The position numbers were made by a program, and so were the translations under genes. A model generated the notes under the pieces. It worked only from the letters and a program-made list of their open reading frames with translations, had not been told where the DNA came from and ran no database searches. Of a DNA stretch of 64,000 nt, positions 11,100-23,324 are shown piece by piece; within the stretch, counting starts at the first letter, position 1; the number at the start of each line of letters is the position of its first letter. Source of the stretch: Brachionus plicatilis (taxonomy: Eukaryota > Rotifera > Eurotatoria > Ploima > Brachionidae); assembly GCA_010279815.1 (NCBI GenBank), contig QEOQ01000533.1, positions 187,968 to 251,967 of the forward strand, written 5' to 3'.

Positions 11100-11440
11100 A
11101 CAAAAGAATGCTTGCGACAGAATATTACAGCAGCCAGGAGTACAGGAAAGAAAGGGTCAAAATGCACCAAATATGATACAGCTATAACGATGCTAAATTT
11201 TCTTTATTTATCTCATCAATAAGATTATTAAATAATAATTCTACTCATTTTCATGCTGATGCAACTTACAAGCTAGTTTGGTAAGGGCTCCCTATACTAA
11301 TTGTAGTAACTATTGATAAAGATTGAGTTTTCCATCCTCTTGGATTAGTAGTAAGTTCAAATTAAAAAAACTTGAAGGATTTTAGATATTTATTTTCAAA
11401 TGTTCGAATTTTTCTTATACTCAATAATTTTATTTCTTTT
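11100..11440 (+). pseudogene. Decayed MULE transposase fragment in BRF1 intron 1
   Basis: One frame, broken by stops, reads HADATYKLVW, then GLPILIVVTIDKD, then VFHPLGLVVS, which is the core DDE region of Mutator-like transposases (first Asp in DATYKL). MULE-B at 25.9 kb has the related VATYKLIW. No terminal repeats were found. Confidence 0.65.
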
Positions 11441-11799
11441 TCAATAATTTTGACAAAAAATAAATGCCCAAAAAATATTTATTTTTACACTCAAATAATT
11501 AATATAAATACCCATTTAATAATAACCCTTTAACCAAATAACTGGTTAACACAAATATTTTGTAGTGATAAAAAATTTAATAAATTTGTTATGTAATTTA
11601 TTCAAATAGTGTTTATAAAATTATATATAAAAAAATCAAATATTAAATTAATAAAAAATAGAATTAAAATCTTTTTTAAGTAAAACCAATTTCCAGCTAA
11701 TTTTGGACGACCTTTTTTAGGCTTATTAACAAATTCGTCGTTTTCCAGTAGCTAATTTAGGGCTAACTGGTGACAAGAATAGCCCAATTTAATAAAATA

Positions 11800-12414
11800 C
11801 TAGTAGATACCCGTTGCTTCGCTGCCGGGGGAATTTAAATAAAATTAAGAAAAAAATTGCAGAACACACTAAAAAAATTATTGAAAAACCTCAGTATAAA
11901 CTATGTTTTTTGTTAAGTTATTTGGATGATTCATGCAAATCTTGAGATTTTTTTTATTTGTCACTCTTGAAAAGGCTACATTTAATTGCCCATGAGTAAA
12001 AACAGGTTCGTTTAAGTAAACCCCTACGTGTTCTAAAGTTTGTCCTTGAGATTTATTTATACTCATTGCAAACGCTGGTCGTATAGGAAATTGAAGCCTT
12101 TTTAGTTCGAAAAGTAAACTTGCATCAGTTGGAATCAATGGCATTCTCGGTATGTAAACTATTTTTTTAGCATTAGATCCAACAGCTATTTGACATTCAA
12201 TTATTTTACTGTAAAAATTTCTACAAATAAGCCTGGTACCGTTACACAATCCATCCGAAGCTGAGACATTTCTAAGTAAAATAATAGATTGGCCTTTTTT
12301 AAGAACTAATTTATGAGGTGGCATTCCTGATAAATTTAAGCTATTTAAAAATTCTGTCGGGTATAAAGCTGTATGTGCGTCATTCAAAACCGCATCAGCT
12401 GATAAATATTTCAT
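11800..12414 (-). mobile_element. Helitron 3' part: Pif1-like helicase C-terminus plus 3' end
   Basis: The minus-strand frame 12414-11878 (about 178 codons) is the C-terminal portion of the Pif1-type helicase of a Helitron RepHel: INKSQGQTLEHVGVYL is helicase motif V-like and NVAFSRVTNKKNLKI is motif VI. Downstream on the same strand the sequence reaches a GC-rich imperfect hairpin (CCCGGCAGCGAAGCAACGGG) and the Helitron-type end CTAG followed by T at 11799. The 5' part of the helicase and the Rep domain are missing; the break is at a LINE tail at 12418. Confidence 0.8.
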
Positions 12415-12417
12415 CCA

Positions 12418-12525
12418 ATATTTATTTATTTATTTGTTTTCTGTACCGAGCTAGAGCTCCTTCAGAATAAGTTAAAAAAATAATAAAAAAAATAAAATAA
12501 AATAAAAATAATATTAAAGATAATA
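12418..12525 (+). mobile_element. LINE family A 3' end, dead-on-arrival copy
   Basis: Carries the GAGCTAGAGCTCCTTCAG block and an AAATAAAAT tail, matching the minus-strand LINE end at 1-120. It interrupts the Helitron helicase, so it either inserted after the Helitron or marks a rearrangement breakpoint. Confidence 0.65.
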
Positions 12526-12639
12526 AAATGAGATAAAAAAAAAGAATCGAAATAAAGTAAATAAGCTAAAAAAATGAAAGTTGAAAAGACATAAATAGGA
12601 ATAGATTGTTACATGTTGCACATGTTTAAATAGTTCAAG

Positions 12640-12830
12640 TTTCAGGAAAAAAAGAAGAAATAGTAAGGTAGCAATTACACAATGGAGTAGGGTATTCAAT
12701 ATATCTTGATTCGAAACCTTCTTTGTATTCCTTCGCCAGTCTTACAACCAATGGAATAGAATGACTCAGTCCTGTCCCAACATATCTCTCACTCAATAAA
12801 TATGATAGACTGAATATATATTAATACTTA
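12640..12830 (-). pseudogene. Unidentified coding-like remnant
   Basis: On the minus strand one frame from about 12828 reads ...GTGLSHSIPLVVRLAKEYKE... then ESRYIEYPTPLC and stops near 12640. Composition is clearly protein-like against the AT background. I do not recognise the family; a LINE or gene-capture origin is possible. Confidence 0.3.
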
Positions 12831-13484
12831 ATTGATAATTGGTAATCAATCAATTATCTATTCTCTCTCACTATTCAACCTTGACATCGATAACTCGCTA
12901 ACTTGCTAACTCGCTAACTTCGTGAAATTTTAAGTAATTAGATTTGCATTTATTTTTTTGGATTAAAATTGTAAATTAAAATTGTTTTTAAAAATAGTAT
13001 TTAGAATTAAAAGAAGAGAAATTTATTTACATAATGATGAAACAAATAAAAAATTAATTATTAAATTCAATTTTGGTCAAAAATAACTATTTACTAATCA
13101 AATTTAATAGAAAAAAATTCATCCTTAGGACTAACTCTGGTATCTTGCAGTACTTTTGGACATAGCAACGATTTTTATAAATAAATTTAAAATTAGGATT
13201 AGCTAACTCTAACCCTGAAAATTATTCCTCACTTCAAATAAACAAGTCGAAAAAAAATTAGTCTAATTAATTGACTGTCACTACATGACTTTTGAACAAC
13301 TCTGTTTTAGATTTAAAAAAAGTTCTTTTGTGTGTTTTAGATTTTAGATTTAAATAGCAAATAACGTAAATGTCCGATAAATATGACATGTCACTAAAAC
13401 AGAGTACCCTATTTTAGTGACATGTAATATTTGAGTGAACACTGATTTTTAAAATTGAAATATTCGCTTTTAGTGACAAAATCG

Positions 13485-13640
13485 AAACATATTTTATCTA
13501 AGCATCCAGCTTTTCACACTGAAAGCAATCTTGAGATATTAGCCAAAAAATATGTACATAAAGTTGTTTTTTTGCCTAAATTTCATTATGAGCTCAATCC
13601 TATAGATTTTAGAAAAATTTGATTTATATTTTAACATTTT
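13485..13640 (+). pseudogene. DDE transposase remnant (IS630/Tc1 superfamily)
   Basis: One frame reads VLSKHPAFHTES, ILAKKYVHKVVFLPKFHYEL, then NPIDF. Transposases of the IS630-Tc1-mariner superfamily have this LPKFH-ELNPIE segment near the last acidic catalytic residue. Only about 50 codons survive. Confidence 0.5.
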
Positions 13641-15401
13641 TCTAATTCTGAAAATTATTTAAAAGTTATTAAAAATTTGTTAAAAATCACATGATTTAAA
13701 TAAATTTTTTAAGAAAAATAAAGCAATAAAATAAAAAATTAAAACCATAGATTTGTTCAGAATTTTGTCTAGATTTTTTTAAAAAAAAAATAAATCGGGT
13801 CATAATTGATCCCCCGGAGGATATACGATTTAAACCAGAAAAAACACATTTTTTTCCTTTTTTTAGCCAACAAAAACCGCCACACCCTTTTTTTTTTTCT
13901 AAATTACATTAGCTTGTAGAGAATTTTATGCTCTTTCAGAATATATATACTTTTTAAATATTTTTAAGTTTTATCTTTGAGATTTTAAGTCTTAAAGAAC
14001 AACAACTTTTTAAAAGGTTTGCTATTTTTGGAACCCTGGGTGTAGAAAATTTTTTTTTTGCCCCCTTCAAAAAAACTTTTTTATGGGGTTTTTGAGGGCG
14101 TAGATTACGAATTTTGAGTCAAAAATGTGAAATTCAGATAGCACTAAAGTTTTGAATTTCGTGAACTTTAAATATGATAAAACTTTTCTTTTTAGTTAAA
14201 TTAAACTATTTGTTTTAGCTAATTTTAAAATGATTTTAATCAGGAAATACATAAAAAAAAAAAATTTCTTTATCAGTATTTACCACATATTAAAATATGG
14301 ATTTTAAGTATGAGCGTAAGTTTAGCACTGACACAACAGATTTTTTTAAATTAAAGATTAAGCTTAATTAAAATTAAGAAAAGTCAATCAAAATATCAAA
14401 ATTTTAAATAAAAAAAAAATGAATCTTTAATTTAATTTTATCTTATTTGTTTATTTGAGAATTTCAATTTTAGAAAGCAACTTTTCTATTTTCAAAATTT
14501 GTTTTCAGTTTCCTTTATCTTTGATTAAAACACCCAAAATTGCCCTTTTTCATCATATATGTTCAAATTTTGAGTGAATATAGTCAATTTTATTTAAATG
14601 GGAAATAAATTATCAAAATTTTTAAATTTCAAAAAAATGGATTTTCTTGAATCAAAATGAAAAAAAATATTAATTTAGTGAGAATTATTAATAAATTTTG
14701 TGGAAATGATACAACATTTCAACTGATTTGTAAAAAAAAAATAATATAAAAAAATATATCAATAATAGATTAAGGTAAAAACATTTTTTCTCTATTTTGA
14801 TACTTTGATTCATTAATATCATTTGGAATTTAGCTGAGATCAAATATTTAAATTTAGCTAAAAATAATAGTTTTATTAGTTCCTTTTTTGTTATAAAATT
14901 GAAAAATCTTTAAAATTATTTTGGGTCTTGTCAATTTCATGGATTGAAATTTTATGATCAAAAAAAAGAAAATATTAAAAGAAAATTAAATCAAAAAGCT
15001 AACAGTTAGTAAAAAATAATTTTATAATTAAATGTCTGGCACTGTCTTGCGAGAACGACTGACTAAATGTTTAAATTCGTTCATTTCCTTTTCTATTAAA
15101 TTGTCTCATCAGTGGTAAATTTTGGCTGAAGTTTTAAAAAAAATTTGAAATTTTTTGATTTAATTTGATGAAAAAGTTTTTCCTTTTTTTTGATCATTTA
15201 ATTTACAAGACCCATAATTTTTGATAAAATTTTGCTATATTTGATTTAAGTGTGAAAATATCCAGAGATTTCAATAATTTTAATTTTGGTTTTGAAAATG
15301 TAAAAATTAAAGTTTTTCACTTCCGAAAAGTGAAGAAAGAGTTTTAAAAAAAGCCTTTAAAATAACTTTAAAATTTAATTTTTTAAATTTTTTTGGTTTA
15401 G
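13641..15401 (+). other. Rest of BRF1 intron 1, no gene seen
   Basis: AT-rich intronic sequence without recognisable domains. It ends in the acceptor TTTTTTTGGTTTAG at 15401. Confidence 0.6.
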
Positions 15402-15695
15402 ATGATTTTGTCCAAAGTCGAGATAAAGACCAAGGCTAAGCTGTGGCTAAGGGCAAACAAGGACTGGCTGAAAGAGCAGAAGGAGAAGGAAGAGTTGAAG
15501 AAAAAGGAAAGGGAAGAAATGAGTAAGAATATGCCAAGTGGTCAGGTGTACAAGGCGAAAAAAACAAGGGTTCGAAAGCCGAAAAATAATGCGCCTGTTG
15601 CTAATCCGCAAGAGGCCATTGAGCGGATGCTACAGGAGAAAAAGTTGTCGAGTAAAATTAATTATGACGTATTGAAAAATCTAAATAAAGATTTG
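15402..15695 (+). CDS. BRF1: BRF1 exon 2 (BRF homology region / pre-C-terminus)
   Basis: 98 codons, phase 0 at both ends. After DDQEIES of exon 1 it continues MILSKVEIKTKAKLWLR, a coiled lysine/glutamate stretch, a KKTRVRKPKN basic patch and AIERMLQEKKLSSKINYDVL. These match the BRF1 blocks that contact TBP and BDP1 and the well conserved AIEKML-KK-SSKINYDVL motif. The exon ends before donor GTAAGT (15696). The acidic tail that normally ends BRF1 must lie in a further exon; I found none before the minus-strand gene at 19.9 kb. The 5713-bp intron upstream is the longest complete intron seen in the window. Confidence 0.9.
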
Positions 15696-17010
15696 GTAAG
15701 TTTGGATTATTTCAACATTTTTTCTCTTTATTTTTTAATTTATTTTCTTAAGAAAAAATGAGATTGGTATTAATTTATGAGTATGTTTAGTATTATATTG
15801 ATAAGTTTTATCTTGTTGTTTATTTTGTAATAAAATTTTGATCCAAAAAATTTAAATAAAAATTTAATTTATAAAAAGAGAATAGTTAAATATCAGTTAA
15901 CCGAACTCAACGGCACTCAATTATGCCTGATTCTGGTTAAGTTTTAAAAATAAACTTAAATTCGGAAATCTAAAGTCAAAATAAAAATCAACTAAAGCGT
16001 TTTCAAATGAAATTTCAAAATTTTTTAGATGGGGGTCATTCTGTTGGCTCTAGATGTTCGAAGGAATAAAATGATATTTTTGCTTTTTTTCAAAGTAATA
16101 GAGTGGATCCACTAATGAACAAAATTTGCTAAATTAAAAGAATTTTTTTATTATTTCTATTATTAATAATACAGTTTGTAAGTTTATGACAAAAATAAAG
16201 GAAATGGACATAATCTCGTCAAGTAAAAATCTCGAAAAAAAAATTCTCGAAATTTTCATGTATTTTTATTCTCGAAAAAAAATCTCGAAAACCAAAAATT
16301 AATTAATTAATAATATAAATGTTTTTTAATAATCAAAGATTAAGTGTTTTACACATGCCATTAATAAATGTTTCTATTTGATCACTTTTATAAGCTTCAA
16401 CCAAACGTTTGATACAATTTTTTTGTTTAAAGTGAATTTTTTTAAAAAATAATCTGCTAGTTTAGTTAATTGAATTAAAATAAAATTTAAAATATTTCAG
16501 TGTATTTTTTTAACCAAGCTTAGGATTTTTTATTTTATAAAATTTTTTTAAATTTGAATAAAAATAATAAAATAAAAAAATTTAAGTAAAAATTTGACAA
16601 ATTAATAAATTTTAATTTATATAATTACTTCCTAAAAAAAATTTTTTCGAACTAAAATAATTATGAACTAAGCTAAATAAATAAAATAAAGGACGAGTGC
16701 TTAGTTAATTAACGTAGCAAAAAACTGCATTTTCTAAGTGCAGGATGTGATCCTTAGTATACTATTTTTTTAACCAAATCTGACGTTTCTTTCACTAATT
16801 TTTCACGCTTTTAAGTTTCTCTGGGATATTACTTTGTTCCAATTTAAAAAATCCCACTACTTTATTAATCGTTAAATTGTTTCTAGCATCAGGTTTTATT
16901 CTTTAATGTCATGACTCAACATTATTGTTTGTTCTTGGTAAGTTGAGCTTTACTCTGTCATGGACATTACATAATTCAATAGTTAATGGTATTTAAATTT
17001 TGAATTTTTC

Positions 17011-17346
17011 CAGAAAATTTTTTAATAAAATTCTTATATTCTAATAATTGGTCAAAAAAGAAATGGAAAAAAAAAGTTAATAACGTTAGCGAAAAATACG
17101 GTTTTGGATTTGTCAAAAATAATATTTTATTTTTTTTAATTTTACTAATTCATTTGTTAAATCAAAAAATTTTGCAAAAAAAAAGAATCGTTAATTTTTT
17201 TTTAACGATTGATAACGATAGCATACCTGTTTCTGAATGTTTTTCTAAATTTAAGATTAGTATTCCATTAACGTTATTAACTTTTTTTTTCCATTTCTTT
17301 TTTGACCAATTATTAAATTATAAGAATTTTATTAAAAAATTTTCTG
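17011..17346. mobile_element. Palindromic MITE-like element
   Basis: Two ~75-bp arms (17011-17091 and about 17268-17346) are near-perfect inverted copies, sharing AATTGGTCAAAAAAGAAATG and AAAGTTAATAACGTTA. Weaker inverted similarity extends outward to about 16950 and 17400. The interior has no convincing ORF. Confidence 0.6.
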
Positions 17347-17637
17347 ATTAAAAATTTTTAATTAATTACCGTTAATTAACGTCAACGATTATGTTTTTGC
17401 ATTATTTGAATTTATTCAATAAAAAAATACAAATTAATGTAAATTGTCTTTAAAAAAATATTCTTGTTTGAAAAAATTATTCTTAAATAAAGAGTTAAAA
17501 TATTTTGTCATATTATTTTTGCTATCTTATTACCATTCTTTAAAAGTATGCTAAAATCTTATTTAAACCCAAATTTGAAAAATAAAAATTTGAATATTTT
17601 TTATTGAAAATGAAAAATAAATTTACTATCTTAAATT

Positions 17638-17880
17638 CAGAGTTGTTTATAAGTCCGAAAAAAAAGTCCAAGTGATTTTTATTTTTTTTTAAAGTCCAAG
17701 TCGAGAATTTTTTTTTAAAATTTGCTGGATCAGGCTTCATATCAAATAATTTATAAACTCTTGGGTTGTCCAATATAATAGATTTGCCATATATCAGAAT
17801 TTTCTTGATATTTTTAACATAAATTTCTTCTTTAATATTTAAAATTTTAAACACTGAACTTGGACTTTAAAAAAAAAAAA
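17638..17880. mobile_element. hAT-like MITE, decayed copy
   Basis: Starts CAGAGTTGTTTATAAGTCC and contains the family interior (AGGCTTCATATCA, CTCTTGGGTTGTCC). The right terminus is eroded. On the minus strand the interior reads open for about 100 codons (17854-17540) with NPRVYKLFDMKPD, a phrase also readable in the 4.2 kb copy. Confidence 0.55.
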
Positions 17881-18767
17881 TTTTGGCTTATTTTCTATTC
17901 TGAAAACATATATTTTGTTTTTTTTTAATTATGTTTTGTTTGATTTAATAAATGTATTTTTGGTTGAATAAATTTGTTCATTTTTTATTAAATTTGTTGA
18001 GAATTTACAAAATTAATTATATTAAAATATTAAAAGTCAATAAAATTAAAACTGTTCGAAATTAAAATTTCTAATTACCGATTAAATCAGAAAAAAATCG
18101 TTAACGCTAATTAACGGTAGTCAACGAGGTTAACGGCATTAAAAATTTTAATTTTTTAAATAAATTATTAAATAAAATTTTTAATTTTAAAATTTTGGTC
18201 AAAAAATATCAGAAAAAAAAAACGCTAAAAACGTTAACGATGATAACTGTTTTATAATTATGGTTTTTAAGGTATAAAATTTTAAAAAATGATCTAAAAT
18301 AATATTTTTTAAAAAAATTTATTGTTTTTTAAAATCGTTAAATTTTTATTTCAAAAAACGGAAGCATGCCCGTTTGTGATGGATTAACTCTGGGAAGCGA
18401 TGAGCTGCGCGAAAAAAAATTTAAAGATTTAAAAAATGTGGAAAAATCAACTCAATGACTAATAACAGGTCGAACTTGAATACTTTTTCTTTTCAAATTT
18501 TTTAATGTTTAAATTAATTAGTTTTACTAACTTGACTTAATAATATTAATAAAAAAATAATTAAAAATAATCTTCCTAGCAAATTTTATTTTTTAATGTT
18601 TTTCTTAACCCTTTTTTATCTTTTTTATTAAGGCATCGTTTAAAATGATACAGAAATTCTTTTTGACTAATTATTTTTAGAAATATTTAATAATTAAAAG
18701 AAAACATTTTAATTATTTTTTATTAAAATGCGATTCATTCAGTTTTTTAAAATCAATTACTATCTTA

Positions 18768-19911
18768 TCAAACTTTTTTCTCAATTTCAATTCGAAATTC
18801 GGCGATTTGTCTTCTAATTTTTCTTAATTCTATTTTTCTATCATTTACTTCTTCTATTTTTGTGTTAACTTCAGCAATTCTTTCAATGGTCATTCGATTT
18901 ATTTTGTATCCACAAAACGCAATCGCACTATATCCCATTGCCTCAAGTGAACCCAGGGCTAAATTAACCTTTGACTCGCCTGAATATTTGAAATATTGAT
19001 AAAACTTAAACCAGCTTGAAGCTGCTTGTAGTCCATTGGAAATCATCGAATTTCGTGACTGAACCCTTATGTTTTCTAGACTTGATTTTTTTCCATTTAA
19101 ATTTATCTCTATATTGCTTAAATCAATGTTTAGTTCTTCAAATTTTATGACTACCAAATCTAATTTTGAATTAACTACTCCAAATTGAGAGTTTTTAATA
19201 TTTTCGTCAATTTTCTCAAAGTCCTTTTTAATTTCGGTTATCTGCTTATCAATTGAATCAAACAAGTCTTTATTTTTGATGACATTATCACAAATCTTTA
19301 GTTCTTGGTAAAAATCATGCAAAACTTTAAATTGATGAGCTATTATTAAAATGCTTAGAGCAGTCTGCATATTGTACAACTTGTCAACCATTTCAGCTTG
19401 AGCTTTTTTCAGCGAACTCTTAATCTTTTCAAAATTTTCTGGCATTTCATGCAAGTTTTCAATATTGGCATTTTTTGGCAGCGACTCGTCCCAACAAGTC
19501 TGCAATGTTGAATTGGTTTCTCTCAGATCATAAATTTTTTTTAGTGAGCTTTTTCTAACTTCCAAGTTACCATCATCCAATTGGTATCTTAGCATCTGAA
19601 AGTTATCACATTCGGAACAACAGTCCATTAGTTGACGGAAGTCTTTTAAAAAAGTTGCCCCTTTCAATACTGTTTTGGAATTCTTCAACTTGAAAAAATA
19701 TAATAAAAAAATTAATTATTATAAAATTAAATTGAATTTTTCATGTAGAGATGTATAAAAATTTATATCATCTTTCAAGTCAAGTCACCACAAACCATAG
19801 CTTGACAAATTTTATTGAAAATCTTGAATTTGTTTGAAATGAAAGCATCGACTTGTGACATTTATCGAAGTCTGGTTTATATTTTTAGATAAAAAAAATT
19901 ACCATTTCCAT
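18768..19911 (-). CDS. Uncharacterised alpha-helical / coiled-coil protein
   Basis: The main exon (19688-18768, about 305 codons) encodes a helical protein: Cys-rich start (MDCCSECDNF), long Lys/Glu/Ile-rich heptad-like stretches (about residues 130-200 and the last 45), and a less charged segment around SLEAMGYSAIAFCGYK that could be a membrane-interacting helix. The frame has no ATG at its beginning: it opens with TTG just after an acceptor TTTTTTCAAG. A plausible first exon is three codons, ATG GAA ATG at 19911-19903 (context AAACATGG), followed by donor GTAATT; the join is phase 0 across a 214-bp intron. I recognise no family. Membrane-acting helical bundle or structural protein are guesses. 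Confidence 0.6.
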
Positions 19912-21260
19912 GTTTAAGTTTCTTTAAATAAAATGAGATTGAATAATTTTTTTTTAAATATAAAATTTTTTTTGGGAAATTTCCCAAAAAATAATTTCAC
20001 AATAAAAATTATAATTTTTTCTTTATCTAATAATGTTTTGATTTTTGAAAAGATTTTGACAAAAGATAGATAAAATTGCAAGGATATAGTCATGTATAGA
20101 TATAATCATGGAAAAATTTTAGAGTTTAATAATTGATTTTTAATGTGAACAGAAAACCGATGTAAGAATTACCACGATAAAGGAAAAAAAATTGATAAAT
20201 TTTTAATAAAATCAGCAACATTAAGCGATCCAGTTTTTTTTTTTAAGATATTCAAAATAAATATTTTCTCAATCAACTGAAAAATCGATTTTTAAATTTG
20301 AATGCATTAAACTCAAGTTTTGTAAAATTTATTTTGAATAAGTTAATAATAAAAATCATTTTATTTGTTTTTTTATTTTATTTTATTTAAATATAGTTGT
20401 GAAAAATGAAACTACTCCACTATTACCCTTTGACAACTCACTCGTGATCATGTCAAGCGTTTCAAGTAGATTTGAGACACATCCTTTCTTTGGAACTTTA
20501 AAATATACAAATAAATTATTTATAAAAAGGAGGTTAATTCAATTGATAATTAAATTTAATGAAAAGAATTGATGAAGAAACGGCTTTAATCAAAAAAATA
20601 TGTAGATTAATTTGATATAAAATACTGCATATACAATTTTTTTATTAAACTTTTTTTATTTATTATTTATTTTATTGTACTTACTATGGTAATTTGAAGT
20701 TCATGATCATGATCACATGATCAAAACTTAATATATTAAAATTTAAATATAAATAATTAAATAAAATTTTTTTATTAATTTTTTTAATTAAACATTAGAT
20801 GTTTAATATTTTAAATAAAAAAAAACAAATATTATTTTTCTAATTGATCTTTAATTGATTTTTCCAAAATCTTCATTTAAAAATTTTAAAGACAAAATTA
20901 AAATTAACATTGAGTTTTAAAAATTATGGCTCAAACAAACCCTATAACTGATATTTTAATTTCAATTAAAATATATTACAACGAAACAAAGTTAAATTTT
21001 GAATCGCAAAATTTCAAAATATTGATCAATATTTAATTTTTAATTTAGAGAAAAATTCTTAAAACTTTTTTTGTTTTTAATTAAACATTTGATCATAAAC
21101 TTCAATTTGCCCTGACTATCGCTAATTTTTAGTCTGGTTGAATTTATAAGAATTTACAATGAACTATTTAACTATTTATTTCATTTCAATCAAAGATTCG
21201 ATTTTTTTATCAAATTTCATCTGATTCACGGAAAATCAGCTTGATGCTGCTTGCAGTCCA
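19912..21260. other. Gene-free stretch with dispersed repeat
   Basis: No coding signal. The segment 20690-21060 (landmarks ATGATCAAAACTTAAT, TTTCAAAATATTGATCAATA) is repeated with divergence at 34545-34880 inside an IFT122 intron, defining an unclassified repeat family. Confidence 0.55.
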
Positions 21261-21261
21261 T

Positions 21262-21415
21262 AGGTTCTTGAAGAACTTTATTTTACATTTGTCTTAATTG
21301 AAACTCATCTGCCGTTTATTTGCCCAAGTAATGAGTCTGTTAATGTCCAACTGTAAATTGAGTACGTTTATTCTGTTTATTATAGTGGCTATCAGTTAGG
21401 TGTCATCAGCAATGT
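21262..21415 (-). pseudogene. LINE reverse-transcriptase remnant
   Basis: The minus strand reads DIADDT, a stop, LIATIINRINVLNLQLDINR, then LITWANKRQMSFN. This is the catalytic ADD motif of a non-LTR reverse transcriptase and the following region. About 50 codons remain, directly abutting the MULE-B N-terminus. Confidence 0.7.
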
Positions 21416-22272
21416 CGTATGCTGGAAAGAAATCCAATTTGATAAAAAGATTGAACAATTTTTCAAAAGATAGTCAGCCTATTATTGAAAATATAGATGA
21501 TGCCATACCTGCCCAAGATGAGTTAATAAATGTTGAAATTGGAGTTGAGATCAATGATTTTAATTTAGGCATTGAAGAAGAAGATTATGGAAACATGGTC
21601 CAAAACAGCAACGCAAAACGCGTGAGAACTTTTTAAAACAAAAGTGAAGACATTTTGAATCTATAAGCTGCTATTGTTAGACTTGAAGAGTGTTCTGATT
21701 GGAAATTTCAAAGAGATAGAGAAACTAAAATCGGTCTAAAAAAATTTAATTTTTGCTCAGCTGGAAAATTATGTCCAAAGCTTGCTTATATCCTGCTCCA
21801 CCAAGAAATGATACGTCGTCAATTTGGTACAGCGTAATTGATCACGATCACACTTCTGTGAAGACTAACTTTGGCATCAATGAAATAACAAAAAAAACAA
21901 ATTGAAGTTTTATACAAATTGAAGTCATCGTTAAATACCGCATCTCGTATACGTTTGGCCTTGCGAGAGCGATTCGAGCAATATTTACCCAAAAAGTTTG
22001 TCGTAGACCCCGACTTACCGAGCGATCTTTATGTTCCTGGAATTTTGATCCCAAGCAATCTACAAATAAACAATTATCTAAATAATACTTTAAGGCCTAA
22101 ACTTCAGGGGCGAAACGAGAAAGCAAAGTTTAGTTATGGTGATTTGGCTGGTTGGGTTGAATCTAATAGTATTGTGTCTGACAATGAGCATGAGCCATTC
22201 GTAATTGACTCATTTATTCATTATAATGAAAAATATCCGTCTACCAGTACAATAAGAATTAGCTTTTCAACA

Positions 22273-22796
22273 GGGAGTATATCAAAATATAGCCTCCTTT
22301 TTTATATAGACATAGATTTAAAAAAATAAAGATACATTAATATAGAGTCATAAATAATGCAGTATAAAAGGACATAGAACAGAGACTAAAATATGTAGAA
22401 CACATTCAATATAGATTATTGTTATATTCATTTTAGAATGTAAATAAGAATAAAGTGGTCAATGTGAAGAAAAGGCTGTTCAACAGGAAGAATTAAGAGT
22501 TTTTATGGCTAATATTATAGAAAATTTTATAAATTGAGTCAGAGGAAATGGATCCTTGATTTTTTCGATTATTTTTTAATCTAAAATCAAAATTTTTATC
22601 TTAGTATTCATATTTAAATATGATTTTATGAATTAAAAACTTTTTTAAATCGAAATAAAACTTAAAAAAATTTTACCATGTTTCTATATAGAAAAGAGAG
22701 TCTACATAATTAATTCGATATTGTAGTCTACGTCTTTATTTTATGTATATATATAGGCAGTCTATATTATGATTTTCTATATTATGATATAGTGCC
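22273..22796. mobile_element. 524-bp MITE inserted in MULE-B, 8-bp target duplication
   Basis: Flanked by a perfect TTTCAACA at 22265-22272 and 22797-22804. The ends are inverted repeats of about 20 bp: GGGAGTATATCAAAATATAG against the complement GGCACTATATCATAATATAG, with further subterminal similarity. Removing the element and one TTTCAACA rejoins the MULE-B frame. An 8-bp duplication fits hAT, P or Merlin; the superfamily is unresolved. No ORF. Confidence 0.85.
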
Positions 22797-22837
22797 TTTC
22801 AACAAAAGCACTGCTAAAAATTTGAATGAAAACAAAG

Positions 22838-23000
22838 GATTCTACATGGATTTTCCCCCTTTAAATTTTCCCCCTCAAAATTTTCCCCTTTTATAATTTC
22901 CCCATTAAAGATTTTCCCCGTTAAAGATTTTCCCCCTTATTAATTTTCCCTCTTTATTGATTTCCCCTATAAAAAAATTCCCCTTTTATAATTAATCATA
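22838..23000 (+). repeat. MULE-A left terminal inverted repeat (degenerate tandem array)
   Basis: About ten units of ATTTTCCCC or ATTTCCCC type separated by 3-9 bp AT spacers. It is the inverted counterpart of 25780-25924. The outermost ~20 bp match at about 14 of 22 positions and the inner blocks match better. Confidence 0.85.
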
Positions 23001-23324
23001 ATATATTAATATTAGCCAATCAAAAAAATTATCATTATTAAACATTTTTGAGTAATTAAATTGGAAAAAAGCGAAAGAATAAAAATGATCTAATTTTAAA
23101 AAACACTTTATAGTTTTCCGATTCCGATAAAAAAAAATTTAAAAAAGCGACATATATATCTTCAATAATTAAGCTTCCTGATAAATACCATTGTGCTAAT
23201 TCAATTAATTAATATTTACTCGTAAAAATTACTTGATATAAAAATTATAAAACAATGTTAAATCCTATATTCTGTTTAAAACTCTTGAAAAATAACCAAA
23301 ACCAAAATTCGAAAAGAAATCAGA

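Larger units (their letters stand above)
15696..18767. other. Gene-free stretch after BRF1 exon 2
   Basis: Presumably BRF1 intron 2 or intergenic. It contains the palindromic element at 17011-17346, a MITE copy at 17638-17880, and a GTTAACG-rich area at 18070-18260 resembling the palindrome. A short less-AT-rich frame lies at 18345-18458. Confidence 0.5.

Noticed and set aside
21400..21636. Acidic frame with EEEDYG considered as the missing BRF1 C-terminal exon
   Set aside because: It continues in the same frame, through stops, into the MULE zinc finger at about 21690, and lies beyond a minus-strand gene and an RT relic. MULE-B N-terminus fits better.
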